Part shown: positions 12,734 through 25,806 of the stretch, piece by piece | Layout of the letters: each line of letters opens with the position of its first letter | Numbering within the stretch: the first letter of the stretch is position 1 | Origin: Gymnorhina tibicen | Taxonomy: Eukaryota > Chordata > Aves > Passeriformes > Artamidae | Assembly (NCBI GenBank): GCA_013399875.1 | Contig: VXAZ01009370.1 | Location: 2,773,001 to 2,837,000 of the forward strand | DNA length: 64,000 bases | Reading direction: 5' to 3' | Made by a program: the position numbers and the translations under genes | Notes under the pieces: model-generated | What the model saw: only the letters and a program-made list of their open reading frames with translations | What the model was told of the DNA's origin: nothing | The model's database searches: none

Positions 12734-12890
12734 CTCCAAGTGTCTTCGCACAGCTGTGACTGCTGCTCAGAAGGATCCTGTCGGTAGCGAGGGCTCCGGC
12801 CACACTGAGGTACTTGTTGAACAGGTTGTTCAGGAAAAAAACACCACCTCCTGCCTACTGGTTGGACAGTCGGCGGCGGGACATGGCTCA
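12734..12890 (-). other. SDR42E2: Candidate 5' non-coding exon of SDR42E2 copy A
   Basis: The exon is defined only by its strong donor at 12734 and by position. It contains an ATG at 12884 in fair context that opens a nine-codon frame closed by TAG at 12857. The same frame then stays open for 40 codons to the donor. Splicing from this donor to plausible acceptors near 11700 does not give a frame continuous with the dehydrogenase, so it is best read as 5' UTR. Confidence 0.4.
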
Positions 12891-12949
12891 GAGAGATGCT
12901 GAACTTCTGAGACACCGGCAAAACAGCCGGAGTTCCCAAAGAGGCGCAA

Positions 12950-14629
12950 ATAAACAAATAGGCACTAAGGTCCCTTTCCACCTGAGCCTTCCTGTGGTCA
13001 TTCGAGCCTGGGAGGATGTGAAAAGGGTCAGGAACTGCAGAATTTCAGTTACCCATTCCAGGCAAAAGTTAAGCTTTGAACAGGTTTACCTCTTTTGTTA
13101 CAGCTGTGCCATGTCTGAACGTTCATTAAATTTTAATCACTTAAAGACACACTGCAGTTATGTTAGAATAGGAGTAAATCAAACAAGCCAGCTTAAACTG
13201 AGACTCAGTAAAGACCCATAGAAATAAGAGAGCTGGCTATGCCCAGCTGGTACTGAGGATTGTTTTAAAATCCCAAGTACTGCATCTGTAAGAAAGATAA
13301 ATCAGTGTACTGAAGCCAGTTACTGTTAATCAGTGCTATTACAACACTGATGTAAAATGCATCTTACCCAAAATAACAAACCACAGGTTTGGTGTTACAG
13401 GACTGAAATGATGGGACTCCACAGGGACTTACAACCACAAAGGCAGTGAATTCCTTGGTTAGTCCTGAGGAGCATCCAAACAAAGTCAGACCCTGCACTC
13501 TTGTTAAAAGTGTTGGATGCATCCTGAGCTATCAGTCCAATAAAAGTGACGTGAAAGATTTATAAAGAACTAATTTAGTACCTAATTGAATGTTTGCATG
13601 CAGCTAAAATGCTCTCACTGGGAAGTAACTTTACACTTCTATTTAACTATACACTTCTATTCTGCATTTCTAGGGAGTAAAGGCTTACACAGTACCTCCT
13701 GCCTGCAGCACTTGCTGGGTCAGCTGCAGCTCTGTAGTGATAAATTGTGAATATAACTGGTTTTAATCAAACTTGGATAAAGGTCTCAGATACACAGAGC
13801 TTCTTTAAGCTTCCTGTCAATTTCCAGGAATAGGAAAGAGGGCTGAGCAATGCCCCTGCTAAAGGAAGATGTACAGTGGGAGCTCACTTTGTATGGACAA
13901 TCTCCAAATGCAAATCCATAATCAAGCAGACTCTACTGCTTTCACTGCACACAGAACTATTTGTTTAGTGAAAAGAAAAAAAAAACAGAGTAAAACAAAT
14001 CATTGCTGACTCAAGCTGCAGTAATTGTGGTTGCTCACACATTTTCCTGTCACTATGTATTGTCTTTTACCTGTAAGTTTTATTCTTCTAGGGTTGCCGT
14101 TAGCTCTCCTGCATATTCTGTAGATTTAGAGTGAGACACTCTCCATAAACTTAACTGGTTTTAAAAATCCTGTAAAATGCTAACTAAAGGCAAAATGAAT
14201 ACACAGTGGAGATAATCAGATGGCAGAGCTTTTCCATCACTGTCTTCCATGACCTACCGTGGCAAATCCAGCTCTCCTGCTTCACGTGGGGTGCAAGAGA
14301 GGCAGCAGCTGGTCCCTGGTCAGAGCAAAGCTGGTTCCTGAGAAAAAACTCATAACATCTTTAAGGTTTGTCTGGGCTACACTGGGTGTGTATGTGTAGC
14401 ACAGGTGGCTCACGCAGGGCAATCCACCCAAGAAAAAACTGATGTAAGTCTTGAGAAAGGGGAAAAGAGAGAGGTTGGATTCTCACTCCTGGCTTGTCTG
14501 CTCACCCCGAAATGCAATTCCCTGAACACACTGTGTGTGCCAGCACTGCTACAGGATTGTGGAGAATGTGACTCCAGGGAGCAGTAATGGCTGGCTGAAC
14601 TCCCCCTTCACACAAGCTCCTTAAAAACA
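12950..14629. other. Intergenic between SDR42E2 copies
   Basis: About 1.7 kb separates the presumed 5' end of copy A from the 3' end of copy B. No gene, RNA or recognised repeat was found. It may hold upstream regulatory sequence of copy A. Confidence 0.5.
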
Positions 14630-15302
14630 GTATTTGGTTCAGTTATTATTTATTATTGCATTGAAAGCATATTATTTGATTTACAAACACACAAAGATAT
14701 TTAACACATTTTTACAACGCTTTAGAACAATAAAACTATTTTACATAAATATGATTTTCATTCCTCTAATCACCTATTATTTATAAATATTTACTTTCCA
14801 TATTTTTTGCACTGTTTCCCAGGTCTCTGTAATTCCTGAGACTAACTGACAGTAGCTGTAGCTGTGGCTTCATCAGAAGAGTTGTTTAGTCACCCTTTTC
14901 TTCATTGGAGCTACTGGACTTGTTACAGCACTGTTGTCCTGTGACAATTCCTCTTCTTCCAACTTCTCACCCTCCTGAATTATCATTTTTAGAAAATGCT
15001 TCCCAGCATGAAACAATCAATTAATGAAGATCCATTAAAACTATTCCTGCACCTGTTTGTGGTGAACTCCTTTGATGTTACACTGTGTTGCTCTTGGGGA
15101 ACATTTCCTGATACGTCCTATGTTTTCACTTTTGCAGTTGTTTTTTGGGTTTTTTTCCTTAGTTCTTAATGAGATCGGAGAGGTGTCATCATGGTAATAT
15201 AAATAAGAAAGTCCAGAGTGGCTGAGGAGCGTACTATGACCAGATCATTAACACTCAGAAACAATGCGAGCTTTTCTGGAACAGGTGGGTGGTTATTTGA
15301 TT
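14630..15302 (-). other. Probable 3' UTR of SDR42E2 copy B
   Basis: This AT-rich non-coding sequence runs from the copy B stop codon to an AATAAA at 14654-14649 on the minus strand. Its end is inferred. Confidence 0.5.
14649..14654 (-). terminator. Candidate poly(A) signal, SDR42E2 copy B
   Basis: Read on the minus strand this is AATAAA, about 650 nt past the stop codon, in an AT-rich context. Confidence 0.5.
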
Positions 15303-15782
15303 TTAGAAGAAAGAAAGAATGATCAAACTTAACAAAAGGCCAAAAACAAACACCATTTTAAGGAACGTGTGGTCTTCTTGGCAGGTAGGTCTTGTTTTTA
15401 GATAATGATCCACAGAATCAGCGAATGAGAATTTCTTTGGTTTGTAACCAAGTTGATTTCGTGCCTTGTCTATTCGGAAAGTGTGAGTTACAGTGACATT
15501 CCACACCTAAAATCCAAAAGGACAGTTATGGCAGTGACTTTAATATCCAGTTCTCTAGAACTTGGAGGAAAATATGTCAACAGTGATACTACAATGGAAA
15601 CAGAGCAGAAAACAGAGCTGTAATGCCGACAATCCAAAGGGTGCATCATGTTCTTATTGAGAATTTTAGTCAGAAATATATAAACATTATCTCTTTTTAT
15701 ATATTTACCTCATTCCTTGTCAAGAAAGGTGTAAAGCTAAAAACTGGCTTTAGTATCAGGTGCAGATATTCCATCACAGTGG
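15303..15782 (-). CDS. SDR42E2: SDR42E2 copy B exons 10-11: C-terminal anchor
   Basis: Exon 15782-15709 ends FLTRNE and joins exon 15506-15303, which begins [16 protein letters not shown]. The protein ends in a single hydrophobic helix ([13 protein letters not shown]) right before the stop. It is 15 residues shorter than copy A in this exon and lacks the basic tail of copy A. Confidence 0.85.
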
Positions 15783-18700
15783 CTGTGAAACAGAAATTAC
15801 TCAATGAGACATCTGGGTAACAATAAACTAAGACAATGCTGTCATTGTACATCCTGTAATTCCTATTGGTAGAAGGCACTGTTGAATTTATAGTACATGA
15901 TGAGTTTATGAATAGCCTTAAACTTTATCTGGTATAATTAATACCAAATGGCACAAGCCATTATTCTCAATTAAAACAATGTTGAGTTAAATAATTCCTG
16001 CAGTTTGGGCCCCTGCATTTTATAAAACCCCTATGTAGCTTTATAGGAATGAAAAAATCAAACAACCCACAATATTTAGGAAGGTATTTTATTTTTTTTA
16101 CCTGCTATATGAGCCAGGAGAACAGGAATATGTATCCAAGGTTTCCTGTAGCCTAATTTTTCAAACTGAAAAGGGTATAAAAGGAAAGAATAACGGAGAA
16201 CAGAATACCAAATTGAGAGTGTCAATGAGGCATGAAAATGGAAAAAAAAATAAAAGAATGTTGATAAAACTTGTATCTAAACTTTTTTTTCCAGCTAGTC
16301 ATCCTGTCAATTCTGGTGGTAAGAAATGCAATTGAAACCCGCTTCTCATTCTTTGGTGTCCACCTCCCACCCTTCATCTGCAGTTGTACAGTAAAGGGGA
16401 AAAAAAGGCCGTTTCCAAGGGGGAAGTGACCCAGACTGGAATACTGAACTACAGTTAAATACAGGCCCATTGTTGTACTGCAGTCATTTTCTGTGCTGGC
16501 ATCGCAGGATCAAAACTTGGCATGCTCCTAGAATCCCAGCCTGATATTTCTGAAAATAGAGTGTTGTGTCTTTTTAGCTTCTAAGATAGGATTCTGAATG
16601 GGCTTCCCTTCTGTGCTGCAGCTGATGCCAGGACAAAGGGATAAGCAATGGCTGTAAGAGTCCTGCCAGATGCCAGTGGCAGAGCTTGCTGTGCACTGTG
16701 GGTTTGCTTCGTGAAATGCTGCTGTTCTGCAGCAGGTTCTGCACCTCTCAGCTAAATCCTCTCAAAGCAATGAGGCCAAACTCCACAGTTACACATATCC
16801 AAAACTTCCCTTAACACCAGCGGAACTTTGGGCTGTGCAGGGAGAATAGGTCTGAGTTTCATGTTAATTCAGTAATTTATGTGCACTGAACTTCGTTTAG
16901 TTGGTCTGGTGTGTCAGTCAGTGCCAGGCCTCGTGCCCACGCCGTGCTGGGAGCTGCAGGGCTGTGCAGTACGTACCAAAGGCACGATCCACTCAGAGAA
17001 GATGACATTTTCACCATCGTGGATGTAATAAGCCTGACCACTCTGGTAAAGAAGCAGAGAAAAACGGTGACAGAACACTGTGCACAGGATGGCATTTTCT
17101 GTCTCTCTCATACCTACCTACCTGTCACGATTTTGTGAGCAACACGCCAGCATGCACAGGGTGAATGTACACAGAGCAAACTGCCTTCACTGGGCTTCAC
17201 TGTGCTGACCCCACAGTGGTGGTAGAGCTCATGATGATTAACCGTGGTGTAGGGTAGATCAGAGCTCAGTTTCCCCCTGTAGTAGCCCAGCTGTTGGAGC
17301 AATATGTTCTTCATGATGTGCAGGGCACAGAATTACCTTTGTGAGTCCAACAGAAGGGGCAGCACTGACAGCATTTAACAAACACAGCTCTGAGGTCAAG
17401 TTCCAGCTGTGCTCTGGGTGAGGCGTCTGCCCAGCTCTGAGTACCAGGAACACCTGAGCACCCAGGCAAACCTGGGACTCTGGGAATGACATCAACCTAA
17501 AACAGCTGCGTGGCTTCCAAGCACTGAACTAATTGAGCACCCACAGGGAGATGTTCACCTGCGCCCACCTGTTGTCTGTATGTTCCCACCAGTGTGAATG
17601 AATCTGGTACCTTCAAGAACTGGGAACGCTGAATGCAGCAGCTGCTGCAACATTGTCAGTTCTGTAATACTTCACAGTCCTCAGATTGCTGTTGCAATTA
17701 TGACCAGTAGAACAAAAAGAAAAACCTTTTAGAATTGTCCATTAATTTTGTACATCTCTTTTTGGAATTTTCAGCTCTGAAAATTCAACTGGAATGCCTC
17801 AGAATGGTTGCTCTAAATTTTATGCATCTAGGATCAGAACCTATTTTCAAGAGAATAACAGGATATGTAGATTTGTGTAATGGTGAATATATTAAGAGTT
17901 AAAAATGCAGTTTCCTCCAGTAACCCAGGAAATTATGCATTTTCTAACCAAACAAAAACATCAAGATATGAGCGAAATGTATTTGTATTTGCACTGTCTG
18001 TGTGCTTGTGGAGCCACACACCGTTTTAGAGAATTTAGCATATGACTTTTTGGAGACTCTTTGATCTCAAAACATCAAAAATTAAACCTGTTTGAGAACT
18101 CAAGCTGCTGGGACACAATGATTATATTGTTTACTTACAGCTACATAGCCCTTCTCAGAGGTGAGAGCCTCAGCAGCCAGTAAATGAGCTTGCACTAGAT
18201 TTCCTATGTGAACCCAGTTCATCTGAACTTTGTGATTCCCAAACTTGAAGTTAAAAAGTCTCCGCTGGATATTTATCTGTAGAAACAGAAAACATGAGAT
18301 AACTACATTATTCCTTTATTATGCAGTATAACATTGATTTTGTCTCAACCCAAATACTTGGAATTTGCTGTATTTGTGTACAATTACAGCACAAGCAACA
18401 TGTCACAAGAAAAAGCCCAACTAGTTGGTGGTTTTGTAAATCAAAGATGGTTGCACTGATAGGCAGTGGCAAAATATAGTGACATTATATTGTTTAGCAG
18501 AAACTAAAGTGCATATTTAAAAGACAGTATTTCCATTAAATGATAGGGATGCAAACCTACTTCTTTTACCATGGCATTTCAGCCTTCCATTTTCTCTTTT
18601 CACTGAAAAGCCCAGCTTGATCCTGGCCAGCAGTGCTGGTTTCCTGCTATTTGTTACCCTGCACCACATCACCTGTCCCTGAACTTCCACCACATTCCTG

Positions 18701-21700
18701 CAGGAATGGTTAAGAACTGCAATCAAGGTACTTCCACTTGTGTTATGCCCTTACAACTACTTGTGGTGTCCTCCAGAGCTGACTACAAACCACATACGGC
18801 TACTCGAGGCAGGTGCCGCTGCTCTTCTGGTCCGTAGATGCCCGGTGGGCGAAGCACACACGTGTGGAGCTTGTCCCCTCCTTGGAGAGAGAGCAACAGG
18901 TGACTGTCAGACAGCTGTGACAGCAACACATGGCTGACACATCCTGTCTGAATTTCACACTACCAAAATTAAGGCTCAGCCTGACCATTCTGTGGTTCGG
19001 CTTCCTGGGAACTCGATTTCATTGCTGTGTAGAACTGAATTCAGTAGCGGTGACAGACCTGAGCTTAGCAGCCTGGAAAACCAAATCCCACAAGAGTTTG
19101 CATAGGAACAGGACAAATCAAACTTTCCTCCTGCTTGATTGACCTTTGCTATTTATTACAGAGGGAAGTTTACAACTTGTATTTGTCCACTCTAGACACG
19201 TGCAGTACTGGAAGCAGACCACTCAGTTTGCTATATCCAGACTCCTTGCTTGCTTGCAGCTCAAGGGCACCATAAAGGAATAGATGAGGTCTCCTAAACA
19301 GAGGCTTTCAAATAAGTTTGAGTATTTTAAATCAAAATGAATACTCTAAGATTGCTATGTGAATGAGTAAGCAGACTTCTCTGACTCCTGAGAACAGGCA
19401 CAGTGACACCTTTCATATGGGCAAGACTATCAGGTCATAGGCATTTGCTCAGTAGTCTATCAAGGATGCTAAAACTGAATCCCCACCTAACTTAAGTTTG
19501 CCAACTTTTCTGTTAAGAGAATTCAGTAGGAACAGCAAAACATATCTAAAAGCAAAGAGAAATATTTCCCTTACCATGTTAAAATAGATTTTTAGCCACA
19601 ACTATTCATGCAGGTGTGACTTTAGAAGCCAACATGCCCCTGATATTACCAATCTCTTTAAGAAACTGGGACTGTTCTTCCCCAGACACTTGTGAGCCTT
19701 GGGATTACAAGAAGGACCCATTGGACAGTGCTTACAGATTGGTATTATCAGAACAGCTAATTATCCACCAAAGAGAGGAGTAGAAGCAAATAAATCCTTA
19801 TTTCAGTTAAAGTATCCTATTGATAAATGAGCAACCAGAGAAAGGAATGCCCATTAACACTCCTAGTGATAGAAGAGCCCCAAATGCTTTATATGTACCT
19901 TTGAGTAAAGTTCCATTGGCAGCAAGAACCATTTGGTCTGCAATTGCCTTGGTTCTAGAATAATGATTAAATTGCTATAAAGAAAACAGAATAAGGTAAT
20001 TATTGAATCTGTAAAGGCAAACTTACTGTTTATGACTGACAACATTTCAATCTAGCCAGCTCACAGATACCAGCTCAGCAAAACAAAACTTGAAATAATA
20101 AGAATTAGTAAATATATAGTTTGTGACAAAAAAGAGACTCAAAATTTAGTGGCACAAGCTTAGCTTCAGAGTGAATTTAAGTCCGTTAGTATTTATTTGA
20201 CTCACTTTCTGAGCTGAATGTACTGAGAACATCTACAGTAAAACAACTTCTGCTCTCAGAACAGCCTTTGGAGCACAGTAAATGCCACACCATCCCATGA
20301 ACAAAGTACCTTTTCCAGTGGAAAATATGGTACAGTTTCTTCATCTCCTTCTTCAATAGGATTCCCTCCAAACACCACATTCACTGTACTGGTATAGATC
20401 AGTCTAGGGATATTTCTTTGTTTGCATACTACAACGATACACAAAATAAACTGTTTTAAAACAAAAATAAAGAGGGAGAAATAACTGAACTGGCAGATTG
20501 TCTCTTTGAAAACAAACATTTTGTTTATAGAAAAAAAGTAATATTTTTATTTTAACATTACCTTATCATTTACTATAATATTATCTTTCATTCAGCTGGA
20601 ATTTTTCATCCCAAATATCTGCTATGTAAATATTACACCTTGTGGTCACCAAATGTTTCACGATGAGGTACCCGTAACTATCATATCAGCTGGATAGAGG
20701 AGTTATCTTCATGGGGGAAAGATTCCTCCTTGAGAAACCTTTCTGAAAACATGTTCATTTGAGAGACTGAATAAAAAGGAGGTGAGTAAGAACATTTGCT
20801 GTGGCGCAGCCCTTGGGGCAGTGCTGCGGGGAGCAGCCACTGCAAGGCTTTGCCCTGGGTGCCATGAGCTGCCCCTTGCACCCCACTTGGATGGAACACG
20901 CAGTCACACGGGAGCAGGGGCCAGCTCTGCCCACATGCCCAGAACTGCCTCTGTCTCAGTCTGTTCATAAGTGACAAACGATGTGTTAACAGGAAAACAT
21001 ACCCTGCTAGTGTATAATCAGCAGTGCTTTAAATACAAAGGAAATTAATGTTATTTGCTAAACAAAGGTTTAATTATGGATTTAAGTCTTGTGGAGCTAG
21101 GGATTGTAGCTAAATTCTGCTGCATCTATGTCATTGCAAACTTGAATAATGTAAATTTCCTTTTCATTTAACAATATTCATAAAGTTGAAGTGAATTAAT
21201 ATTCGAAGTCAGGAATGTTTAGAATGTACAGAGCAGTCTGTCCAGCAGGTTCATTGGCTCATTTTGAAAATCATAAATGTTATTTATTGTTGTAAATATT
21301 CTGGAAAAATTAGAATAATAAGGTGTATTATTAAAATGTGGATGAGCAGGTTCATGCTCCTCCCAGCCTCTTGGTTTGCTGGGAGCCTATGGAAATTTGA
21401 CATGACGTGTTGCTGTGGGTTTGGGGGTTGGGGTAGGAAGAAGGGAATATGTGGCAACTCTTCCTTCCAACTAGTTTAGAGTTTTACTTGCCTACTATTC
21501 CATTTCTGCATTTTTTCAGTAATAACACAGGGGCAGAATGAAAATTAGTCTAAATAAAAACTGGGTTTTGCCATTTTTCAGCCTTTTTTTTTCCCCATTT
21601 GGTTTTTGAAGGAAAAACAAAGAGAAAGTAGCTTTGGTATTTACAGTACACTCGGAAAACATTCTTTCTGGAATTGAATGCACTGAAAGAGATCCACTGG

Positions 21701-24700
21701 CATCTTGCAGAGACAGCAGTTAAAAATCAGTATATAATAAAAAGGGATCACAGAGGAGCAGAAAGGATGGAAGGTTTCCTGTATTAATGTGATAAAATAA
21801 TAGCTAAATATACTTACACATCTATGGTGCCTGTTACCAAATGTTTATGACACGACAAACAGTACAAGAGCTCTCATGTTATTTCTATGAGGAAAGAGGA
21901 CAACACTTCTCCATTACATAGAGTAAAGGGAAAAAAAATAACCAGTACATGGAAGAGAGCTTTGGTTGGACTGGCAAGGAATGAAGTCCAGGATGAAAAT
22001 CTATCCCCAGTTCAAACCAGTGGCAAGTCTACCAGCTTGGGACCTGCACACCCAGGTTTGCATCATGCTCTGGCAGGAGGGAGAGAAGAGCCTCATTTTA
22101 CTGCCTGATCTTCACAGGAAACATCCAGTTAGAAAACTTTTTAATTCATGGTTTGGAGCAGATGTAGAGAAAGAAAATCTAGGTACCTACCATCAATTAT
22201 TATTTTTGTGCCTCCAACATTTATGGATTCAATCTGATCTTTCTTTTGAAGCTAGAAATAAAATTTGCACAAGATTTAATTAATCAAACAAGTCACATTC
22301 ACAGTATGATTACAATTGCCAGATCTAGAATAGCTGAGGCCTTTTTGTGATATATGTTACAGTTCTGTCTGACATACAGTGATTTCTGGCAGTTCTTGTG
22401 TTTATTGTCTTGTTCAGTGTATGAGTAAAGAAAGTTGAAAAATGAAAGCTAAAATGCATCTAAAACAAAATAAAAATGCTTCAATATTTTGTCACACCCC
22501 AGATAATCCATGTTATAGAAAAAAGAATTACAGGCAGGGTTATGCTCCCTGAAAGCTTTCACAAATTCTTGTTCCAGGGGCAATCTGTCCTGTTCCTAGA
22601 AATAAATTAGTAGGTTCATGACTTTTTTGATAACACCCTCTGTGAATATCACTGTTATTCAGCATAACATATTGATTGAGGTTTGTTTCCTCATGACTGA
22701 GTTCACACCAAGAAAATGCTTCACTATTAGTTTTAGAGCAACGCTGTCACTCTTCTTCAGATCAGAGAAAAAGGCTATACCTTCTTATGCAAGATCTTAA
22801 AACTATGATCTCATTTTTCTAGAATATTTTGTAGTACATTACTTTCACACTTTATTGTTTAAGGAATACCTCCCTTGTTGCCTGAATGACCTTTATAACA
22901 ACTTCGGTCTGGCATAAATACCAGATTTAAAATTACATTCTTTGTTACACGCAGACAATTTTTTTCTTTCTCAAAGTAACCAAAGAAAACTTTAGGAAAA
23001 TGGTACTTGCTTGTTCCAGTCCTGACATCCCACATGCAGCGACATGGAAAACACAGTCCACCCCTTCACAGGCTTTAAACACTGCTTCATAATCCCTCAC
23101 ATCACCCTGTAAAATGAGAAAAGAATGGATTTTTGACGGGTAGAGCTCCATACATCCTCTATAGAACTATATTAACTATGGCTAGTAAGGAAAATCTAAA
23201 GATATTCTGGTCTATTTTTCACAGTACTTAACAACAATTAAATAAAACATTATGAACAGGCAGAAAAATCAATGACTAAGAGTTTTGCCAGTATTTTGTT
23301 GCAAAACAAAGATGAGTCTTGTTGGCTTTGATTATAATGCGTATTTTCACACTTAGTCCTGCAGCCTCCAGGCTGGCAAAACTTGTTTGACTTGAATGGG
23401 AGCAGCAAGGGCTCGAGGGCTGGAGAATCCAGCCCCAGGGACAATAAATCACAGCAGGAAGGGTTCAGCTGTTTGCCTTGGAATCACCAAATAAGAGAAC
23501 CCCATTTCTGTTGGCACCTTGAGACCTGGTCTGTGCTGTCTTCACAAATGTCTCTTTTTAAGGTTTCTTCTTGGTGCACTGCATGATAACTTCAGTTACA
23601 GTTTTATACAAGAGTAAAAAACGCAGTACACTCTGTATGTATTTAATATTTTATTTAGTGTACATTAGTGTCCTATAATCACATTTATGAAATTCCATGT
23701 ATCACTGAGCACACCTGTATCTAGTATTGAATGCTGTGGTGGGGTTAGGATATTATATTGCATTTTCATATACCAGGTAATACTATATTAGCAGTACTCC
23801 TCATACATACAGATATCAATATAGTACCTTTGTTTTCAAAATTCAGATATTTCCAAGGATTAGATATTATATTATTTCCTGTAATGAACTTGACAGAATA
23901 ACCCCAAAAGAAAGAGCTGAAGATAATATTAAGAGCTAATCTAATCAGTCTTTAGCTCTTAGCTTTTTTCTCCTGAGGTTGCCAAAGTATTTCACAAATA
24001 CAACTGATTTACACTTCCCACCCTCAAAGCAGTGCTGCAGTAGCTAACCAGTATAAACAATATCAGCCATCTCCAAATCACCGCTCAAGGCTCAGACCTC
24101 TGCAGTCACTTATTAATTCATTTACTAGGACTCCAAAGTTCCATTTTCCAGATAACTCTCCTACACTTTGTAATATTTATTCTTCTAAAATTGATTTATA
24201 AAAAAAGCCTATTCTAGAAAATAATTTGTGAGATCTCAAGTCCCCTTCAGAAGATGTAAATCAGTCCACAAACTTAAATCAAATTATGTGGATTTATGGC
24301 ATTAACAAATCAAGGTTATGGTTTTTGAATGGTTCCTCAATCATACTTTATCTCTCTTCCATATTCTGTAGAAGTTGTTTATGAAATTGAACTTAAGAAC
24401 ATCCTGGGTCAGACAAGGTCTGCTTAGCCTGGTGTCCTGCTCTCCCCAGAATCATCCCTCCCCCTCTGCCTCCCTTCCACCTGCCCCAGAGGGTGATGCA
24501 GCCCAAAGGAGGAAACCTGGCACCACAACGACCAAGGTCCTGTGATCCCTTCCAGCTTTGCCATCAACTTCCCAGTTCTAGTGGGGGTGGCAAATGTTCT
24601 TACAAGAAATGCTCAGAGAAGATCAGCTGAGCAACACCCTGGCTTTAGCCAGAACTTGTGTGACATGACAGGAGCACCCAGAAAGTGCCCCCAGAGCCCA

Positions 24701-25806
24701 AACCTGAGCACCTGGAGCAGCTGTGAGAGGTTGGTGCTCCCCACAGCTGGGAGCACTGGGGGATTCTGTCCTCCACACATGGCAGTGAGCTGTGAAATAC
24801 CAGAGACCTCTTGTATTCCCTTTTTTCCAGACACAGTAATTCCTTGAATTGTTCAAAATCAAAAAGAATCAGTGCTCATAAATGGGTGCTGCGGGAAGAG
24901 CATGAACAGGGCAGGCAAATGTGACACTTTCCCCCCTCTTCTTGTCTCCAAGCATTTCCATTCAGAAGATCTCTTGAGCCTAATTTAATTTATCTACTTA
25001 GCAATTTCCAGTGGAGGTAAATTTTTCTTGAGGCTTTGTATGTGCCTTTTACCCACAGCACAAAAAGCAACATCATTTTGTTTGTACTGAACTGACTCCT
25101 CATTCCTGGTGGCCCTTCCTCTGGTACAGTGAGCAAACCCTGTCCATCCCAATGCCACTCCCAGCCTGCAGAGCCCTCCCGCTCCCAAGTCACCTCTTTC
25201 CCAGCCTGGAAATCCCAGTTCCCTCAATCATTCTCTGCATGGCAGTCGTTCTACATTTGTGACCCCTTTTATTGCCCTGTCTTGGCTCTCACCTTCTTAC
25301 TTGAAATAATTCCCCTGAGCAGGAACCTTTTGTCCCTTTACTGTTCACTGTTTCCCTGGGTGCTGAATGGCACCTCCCAGCAGAGCGTCCCTGGGGACAC
25401 TGAGGCACTGCCCACTGGGACCCTGTCTGCCATCCCTTTGCCAGGTACTTACGCATGCAAGGACCTTTTACCATGGCTTCTTCTTGTCCTGAAAGGCTTT
25501 TCACTAAATGTTTTAATCAAAGGCCCTTAAGAGGAAGCCTTGCTAAGGAGCACTGGATGTGTAGCTTTGGCATACCTTGAAAAAATCCGCTCCGCTTGGA
25601 ATTTCCCATTTTGGTTTCCGCAGGTCAAACAGCACCACAGCAATTCCTGAGCTGACGAGGGCACATCCCAGATTGTATCCCAGGTAGCCTCCGCCTCCTG
25701 TCACCATTGTCCTGGTGCTCCTGGCAGCCAGCAGCCCAGCAGGCTCGGTCACTCGGCTCTCACAGGGCTGCCTGCTGTGCAGCTCGTCCGTGGATCCCTC
25801 TGGCAT
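15303..25806 (-). CDS. SDR42E2: SDR42E2-like dehydrogenase, copy B (11 coding exons)
   Basis: This is the tandem paralogue of copy A with the same exon plan. Coding exons in transcript order are 25806-25576, 23106-23011, 22251-22191, 20428-20310, 19974-19899, 18880-18798, 18276-18139, 17042-16977, 16165-16102, 15782-15709 and 15506-15303. They sum to 1,212 nt (403 aa plus stop) with frame intact. Nine exons have exactly the lengths seen in copy A or differ by one codon; only the first and last differ more. Motifs are [36 protein letters not shown], the catalytic HYSRTK and [17 protein letters not shown]. The intron after exon 2 needs a GC donor. The start is the ATG at 25806 (MPEGSTDE), just after a good acceptor at 25811; an in-frame upstream ATG exon at 28227 is possible and would add nine residues. 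Function is as for copy A, with substrate unknown. Confidence 0.88.
16102..19974 (-). CDS. SDR42E2: SDR42E2 copy B exons 5-9: catalytic and substrate region
   Basis: Exon 19974-19899 carries the catalytic tyrosine and lysine in [11 protein letters not shown]. Exon 18880-18798 carries [16 protein letters not shown]. Exon 18276-18139 carries [10 protein letters not shown]. Exons 17042-16977 (YYIHDGE) and 16165-16102 complete the region. All have standard GT-AG boundaries and the same phases as copy A. Confidence 0.85.

Larger units (their letters stand above)
12290..12900 (-). promoter_or_regulatory. SDR42E2: CpG island / probable promoter of SDR42E2 copy A
   Basis: This is a CpG-dense block in otherwise AT-rich DNA. 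It lies about 0.6-1.2 kb upstream of the first coding exon of copy A and contains a strong minus-strand splice donor, GGAG|GTAAG, at 12734/12733. The simplest reading is promoter plus a non-coding first exon spliced to the exon holding the ATG at 11666. One base, at 12423, is unresolved (N). Confidence 0.6.

Noticed and set aside
12193..12787. Open frames of about 145-170 codons on both strands
   Set aside because: CpG-island and repeat sequence with an N, low-complexity peptides, no homology pattern.
24542..25530. Overlapping frames of 70-130 codons on both strands
   Set aside because: Moderately GC-rich intron of SDR42E2 copy B with an old repeat relic nearby; no conserved motif or splice structure.
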